Assembly (NCBI RefSeq): GCF_045679555.1
Contig: NC_092087.1
Location: 21,691,925 to 21,755,924, forward strand
Source of the DNA: Salvelinus alpinus
Taxonomy: Eukaryota > Chordata > Actinopteri > Salmoniformes > Salmonidae
Reading direction: 5' to 3'
Length of the DNA: 64,000 nucleotides
Below are positions 59,865 to 64,000 of the stretch, piece after piece (positions within the stretch are counted from its first letter, which is position 1; each line of letters starts with the position of its first letter). Below the pieces are notes generated by a model. The model was not told the DNA's origin. It was given only the letters and a program-made list of their open reading frames with translations, and did no database searches. A program made the translations under genes and the position numbers.

Positions 59865-62267
59865 CAGTGTAGGCTCCTCAGAGGAGGAAGGGGAGGACCA
59901 ACCTCCTCAGTGAATTTCATAAAAAAATTGTAAAACATAAAAAACGTTACCCTTTTTAGATAAAACTATACAAAATATATTCACATCACCAAATAATTGA
60001 TTAAAACACACTTTTTTGCAATGGAGGTCTACAGTAGCCTCAGCAGCAGTCTGTATCGTAGCACAACGGTCTAGCCGGAGAACAGATAGCTTTCGTCCTC
60101 CTCTGGGTACATTGAGTTCAATACAAAGCCTAGGAGGCCCATGGTTCTCACCCCTTTCATAGACTTACACAGTAAGTATGACAACTTCCGGAGGACGTCC
60201 TCCAATCTATCAGAGCTCTTGCAGCATGAACTGACATGTTGCGCACCCAATCAAAGGATCAGAGAATTAATCTAGTACTGAAAGCATAAGCTACAGCTAG
60301 CTAGCACTACAGTGCATCAAATGTGGTGAGTAGTTGACTCAAAGAGAAAGACAATAGTTGAACAGTTTTGAACAAATTAATTTCTTCCAAAATGAAGGAG
60401 AAGCAAGAGAGAGAGAGATTTCATAATTTTGTTTCACTATCAGTTTCAAATCAAATCAAAGTTTATTTGTCACGTGCGCTGAGTACAACAGGTGTAGACC
60501 TTACAGTGAAGTGCTTACTTACAGGCTCTAACCAATAGTGCAAAAAAAGGTATTAGGTGAACAATAGGTAAGTAAAGAAATAAAACAACAGTAAAACGAC
60601 AGGCTATATACGGTAGCGAGGCTATAAAAGTAGCGAGACTACATACAGACACCGGTTAGTCAGGCTGATTGAGATAGTATGTACATGTAGATATGGTTAG
60701 TGTCTATGCATATGTGATGAACAGAGAGTAGCAGTAGCGTGAAAGAGGGGTTGGCGGGTGGTGGGTGGCGGGAAACAATGCAGATAGCCTGGTTAGCCAA
60801 GGTGCGGAAGCACTGGTTGGTCGGCCCAATTGAGGTAGTATGTACATGAATGTATAGTTGAAGTGACTATGCATATATGATAAACAGAGAGTAGCAGTAG
60901 CATAAAAGAGGGGTTGGGGGGGGGGCACACAATGCAAATAGTCCGGGTAGCCATTTGATTACCTGTTCAGGAGTCTTGTGGCTTGGGGTTAAAAACTGTG
61001 GAGAAGCCTTTTTGTCCTAGACTTGGCACTCCGGTACGGCTTGCCATGCGGTAGTAGAGAGTACAGTCTATGACTGGGGTGGCTGGGGTCTTTGACAATT
61101 TTTAGGGCCTTCCTCTGACACCCTATGGTGTAGAGGTCCTGGATGGCAGGAAGCTTGGCCCCAGTGATGTACTGGGCCATACGCACTACCCTCTGTAGTG
61201 CATTGCGGTCAGAGGTCGAGCAATTGCCATACCAGGCAGTTATGCAACCAGTCAGGATGCTCTCGATGTTGCAGCTGTAGAACCTTTTGAGGATCTCAGG
61301 ACCCATGCCAAGTCTTTTAAGTTTCCTGATGGGGAATAGGCTTCTTGGTGTGTTTGGACCATTCTAGTTTGTTGTTGATGTGGACACCAACGAACTCGAA
61401 GCTCTCAACCTGCTCCAATTCAGCCCCGTCGATGAGAATGGGTTTAGCCTACTCAAACACCCTGCTTAAACAGAGGGATGCTATGTTAGCTAGCTGGCTA
61501 TGACTATCCAACACACCACTGAAAGTCTTCCAGGTCAAGGTAAGATTTTGGTTTGACTAATTTATTGCCACCGGGCCCCGCCGGTGTATGTGCTAAACTG
61601 CTTACTGACTGTACACTGTAACGTTACTGCATGATTCTAGGTGGTTTACTAATGCATTAGTTATATTAGCTATGTTGAGTATGACATTAGCTAATATGGT
61701 GATAATGATGTAGGCTGTGTGTAGCGGTTATGAAATGGTTTGGCTTGGAAAGGTTTTTTCGCCTGGTCACATACAGCTGATGTGTTGTGCATTGAAGTTC
61801 ACAAGCAAAGGGATAAGGTGAGAGGAGTAGAATGCATTGATGCAAGAAAGAATACAACGCGGCTGCTATGAAAGTGAACTGTGTTTACGCTTTATCAGGG
61901 GTGTATTTATTGTGCCTGTTATGTTAAAAACTTTCTTAAACGGAAGCAAGCCGAACAAAACGGGAATAAGCATACCTGAATTTGTCCAATAGAAACTCTT
62001 GTTTGCAACTGTTGGACTAATGATTACACCCTAGATCAGTTAGATACAGGCAAGAGTGTGCAAGGCGGTATTGAATGTGTGCACCTACGTTTTAAACTTT
62101 AATTCATAGCCTAGGTTGTAGCAACCTCATCATGGTTATAGGAAAATTGTAATATCTTGTAGTAGCCTAAACCTATCGCTGTTACATTGAACTGTGTGAA
62201 TGGAATATGAATTACAGTCATCCAATATGCCGTCCTCCCTCATCTTAAACGGCATCGACTGCCGCTG
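59865..62267. mobile_element. Long non-autonomous hAT-type element, split by a LINE
   Basis: The left end CAGTGTAGGCTCCTCAGAGG and the right end ...GACTGCCGCTG (inverse CAGCGGCAGTC) are flanked by a perfect 8-bp duplication TTATATTG (59,857-59,864 and 62,268-62,275), as made by hAT transposases. Own DNA is 59,865-60,446 plus 61,443-62,267, about 1.4 kb. It is non-coding, with GCTAGCTAGC tracts. No transposase. Confidence 0.85.
60447..61442 (-). mobile_element. 5'-truncated LINE inserted in the hAT element
   Basis: The 3' tail is at the left (aaatcaaatcaaagtttatt), then the two-block 3' UTR, then antisense coding sequence. The - strand 61,306-60,989 encodes [20 protein letters not shown] and the following LINE C-terminus. 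Same family as 1.3 kb and the least decayed of the three, but truncated well short of the catalytic box. Confidence 0.93.
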
Positions 62268-62275
62268 TTATATTG

Positions 62276-63468
62276 ATATATTTTTATGTATAATATGCTC
62301 ATTATGAAAGTGCCGTATAATGGTGCTGTATCATATTACACGTATCCCAAATTAAAAACTTTAAGCTGACATCCCTTCTTGGTTATTTAATGGTCTGGTC
62401 TCTAACTATTGTGAGGTTGGTTGCTTGCCAAAACCTGCTTACTCTGCTGCTCCCGAGAAGCGCTAAGGACCGTGACCTCTTACACAAGAGGCCCTCACTT
62501 CCCCATTAAACAGGTCGTACCTACGTGGAGAGTAAATCAAGAACCTCTTAATTGTTTTTTTCTTTCTACTTTAGTGAAATGCTTCCCCAGGGAACTTCAC
62601 CTACAGATGCAGGCTTTTCATTTGATCACTCTTTTGTTGCTGAGAATTGTCCTCCACTTAAGGAAATGCAGATGAGCTTCGTGATTTACATAAATTCACA
62701 GAAAACAGGCACTAACACATGGTTATATTAACATGATTGCACTTTTCATGTAGCCTACTTTTATCCAGCTAATCGCTTAACCACCTATCAAGCAACATTA
62801 TGGACTACATGTTTAAATTCTGTTGCTGCAGGATTATTTCGCTACGACAATACTGGTGGAATTAACATCCTACATCTCTATGACGCAGTCTGGTCTGGCC
62901 TACTGACTGAGTGTCAATTATATGCAGCCAAATGTGGAGCATGAAGCTCTGCTTTTGTAAATAAGAAAACGTTCAGCATTAGTATGTCTCAAGATTTTCA
63001 CTCTAAAGCTTGAATGTTAGAAAGGTTTACGTATTGCACAAACGGTATGTTTTGGAGCTAAATCTTTTGAACCACAATAGTGAGGATATTTCAAGTCTAG
63101 CCATCATCTGTAGCCGGTGAAAGCATGAGGTAAGAGCCTTGAAAGGGTAGACTTCAGTCAGGCTTATCACTGTCTCCTGCCCTGCACGATCACAGCCAGG
63201 GTGAAGGACTTTGATAGCCAGAGCTGTGAAGTCCGCTTCAGTAAGGAAAGCTAATAGGAATCTGTGTAATCAATACCTCACAGCTCATTTAAATGGCCAA
63301 CCTAACTTAGGCATAAAGAGAAGTGAGTCGCCATAGATAATCAATTGCACTCTATGGGGGTAGCTCAGACAAGACTGCTGTCGCCAACAATCCCCAAGAG
63401 GGGAATGTCTCCACCCGTCTACCCCCATAAGTCAGACTCTACCTGGAAAACTGGAGAATACAGTGAAT
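62276..63468 (+). other. sema3f: sema3f intron, no gene seen
   Basis: Unique sequence. 63,354-63,364 and 63,418-63,428 are an 11-bp inverted repeat (TATGGGGGTAG / CTACCCCCATA). The open frame at 62,421-62,675 does not resemble a semaphorin exon. Confidence 0.4.
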
Positions 63469-63687
63469 TATACTGAACAAAAATATAAATGCAACATGTA
63501 AAGTGTTCATGAGCTGAAATAAAATATCTCAGAAATGTTCCATACGCACAAAACTATTATTTCTCTCAAATGTTGTGCACAAATTTGTTTACATCCCTGT
63601 TAGTGAGCATTTCTTCTTTGCCAAGATAATCCATCCACCTGACAGGTGTGGCATATCAATAGGCTGATTAAACAGCGTGACCATCAA
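63469..63687. mobile_element. Tc1-like element end (same family as 621 and 21.5 kb)
   Basis: TATACTGAACAAAAATATAA, then an uninterrupted left arm through 'tgtgcacaaatttgtttaca' to 'gatta aacagcgtgaccatc', where it is truncated by the next insertion. Confidence 0.88.
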
Positions 63688-63720
63688 TTCAAATCACATT
63701 TTATTTGTCACATACACATC
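63688..63720 (-). mobile_element. Short LINE 3' tail fragment
   Basis: 'aattcaaatcacattttatt' then 'tgtcacatacacatc' is a LINE 3' terminus, cut after about 30 bp. Confidence 0.55.
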
Positions 63721-64000
63721 AAATCAAATCAAATTTATTTATAAAGCCCTTCTTACATCAGCTGATATATCAAAGTGCTGTACAGAAACCCAGCCTAAAA
63801 CCCCAAACAGCAAGCAATGCAGGTATAGAAGCACGGTGGCTAGGAAAAACTCCCTAGAAATGCCAGATCCTAGGAAGAAACCTGGAGAGGAACCAGGCTA
63901 TGAGGGGTGGCCAGTCCTCTTCTGGCTGTGCCAGGTGGAGATTATAACAGAACATGGCCAAGATGTTCAAATGTTCATAGATTACCAACAGGGTCAAATA
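63721..64000 (-). mobile_element. LINE 3' end, antisense, runs off the window
   Basis: From 'aaatcaaatcaaatttattt' through 'gcccttcttacatcagctga' and 'ggctaggaaaaactccct'. This is the inverse of 15,545-15,832. Only the 3' UTR is visible. Confidence 0.92.

Noticed and set aside
62421..62675. Second coding exon of sema3f
   Set aside because: The translation lacks any sema-domain motif and the frame is not bounded by matching splice phases.

Overview
This is vertebrate nuclear DNA, almost certainly from a salmonid fish (Salmo, Oncorhynchus, Salvelinus or a relative). The grounds are the repeats: tRNA-derived SINEs with the salmonid 3' tail, several Tc1-like families including one whose ends and protein match the salmonid group from which Sleeping Beauty was derived, CR1/L2/Rex1-group LINEs ending in TTTGATTTG-type tails, chromodomain Gypsy elements, and very long CA/TG arrays. 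Family names rest on pattern recognition; no search was run.

Layout. 1-28 kb is intergenic DNA with scattered, mostly dead elements: LINE relics at 1.27-2.88 and 18.8-19.7 kb, Tc1-like relics at 4.5, 16.4 and 21.5-24.2 kb, a foldback element at 9.45 kb, a SINE at 11.0 kb, a solo LTR split by a LINE tail at 14.6-16.1 kb, minisatellites of 17 bp (20.7 kb) and 44 bp (24.8 kb), and a ~200-bp TG array (26.2 kb). 28.4-31.7 kb is a young LTR retrotransposon with two 498-bp LTRs and a CATAT target duplication. Its only gene is an 821-codon proline-rich repeat protein with no reverse transcriptase or integrase. A 932-bp near-identical piece of the same family sits inside a CTCA tetranucleotide array at 34.2-35.7 kb. 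36.8-46.9 kb is a pile of insertions: an LTR element split by one LINE, then a second LINE split by a hAT-like element that is itself split by a decayed chromodomain Gypsy element, with both inner target duplications visible. 48.5-53.1 kb holds three Tc1-type elements, one carrying a solo LTR.

The host gene is at the right. 58,099-58,216 is the first coding exon (signal peptide and start of the sema domain) of a class-3 semaphorin, best read as sema3f on the + strand. A GC-box region with a likely 5' UTR exon lies at about 53.2-53.74 kb. The rest to 64 kb is intron with hAT, SINE, LINE and solo-LTR insertions. A second, unassigned exon candidate lies on the - strand at 32,304-32,384.

The strongest unexplained structure is shared by the LTR elements. 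In the three with a readable internal junction (28.4, 36.8 and 41.6 kb), the bases just inside the 5' LTR begin GAAT and are complementary to a short LTR segment about 31-33 nt downstream of a TATA-like box. This is the layout expected if the element's own RNA 5' end primes reverse transcription, as in Tf1. Three LTRs (28.4/31.2, 48.7 and 56.5 kb) also share a palindrome directly upstream of, and overlapping, the TATA box. The young non-autonomous element therefore looks like a passenger of sushi/Tf1-type machinery.
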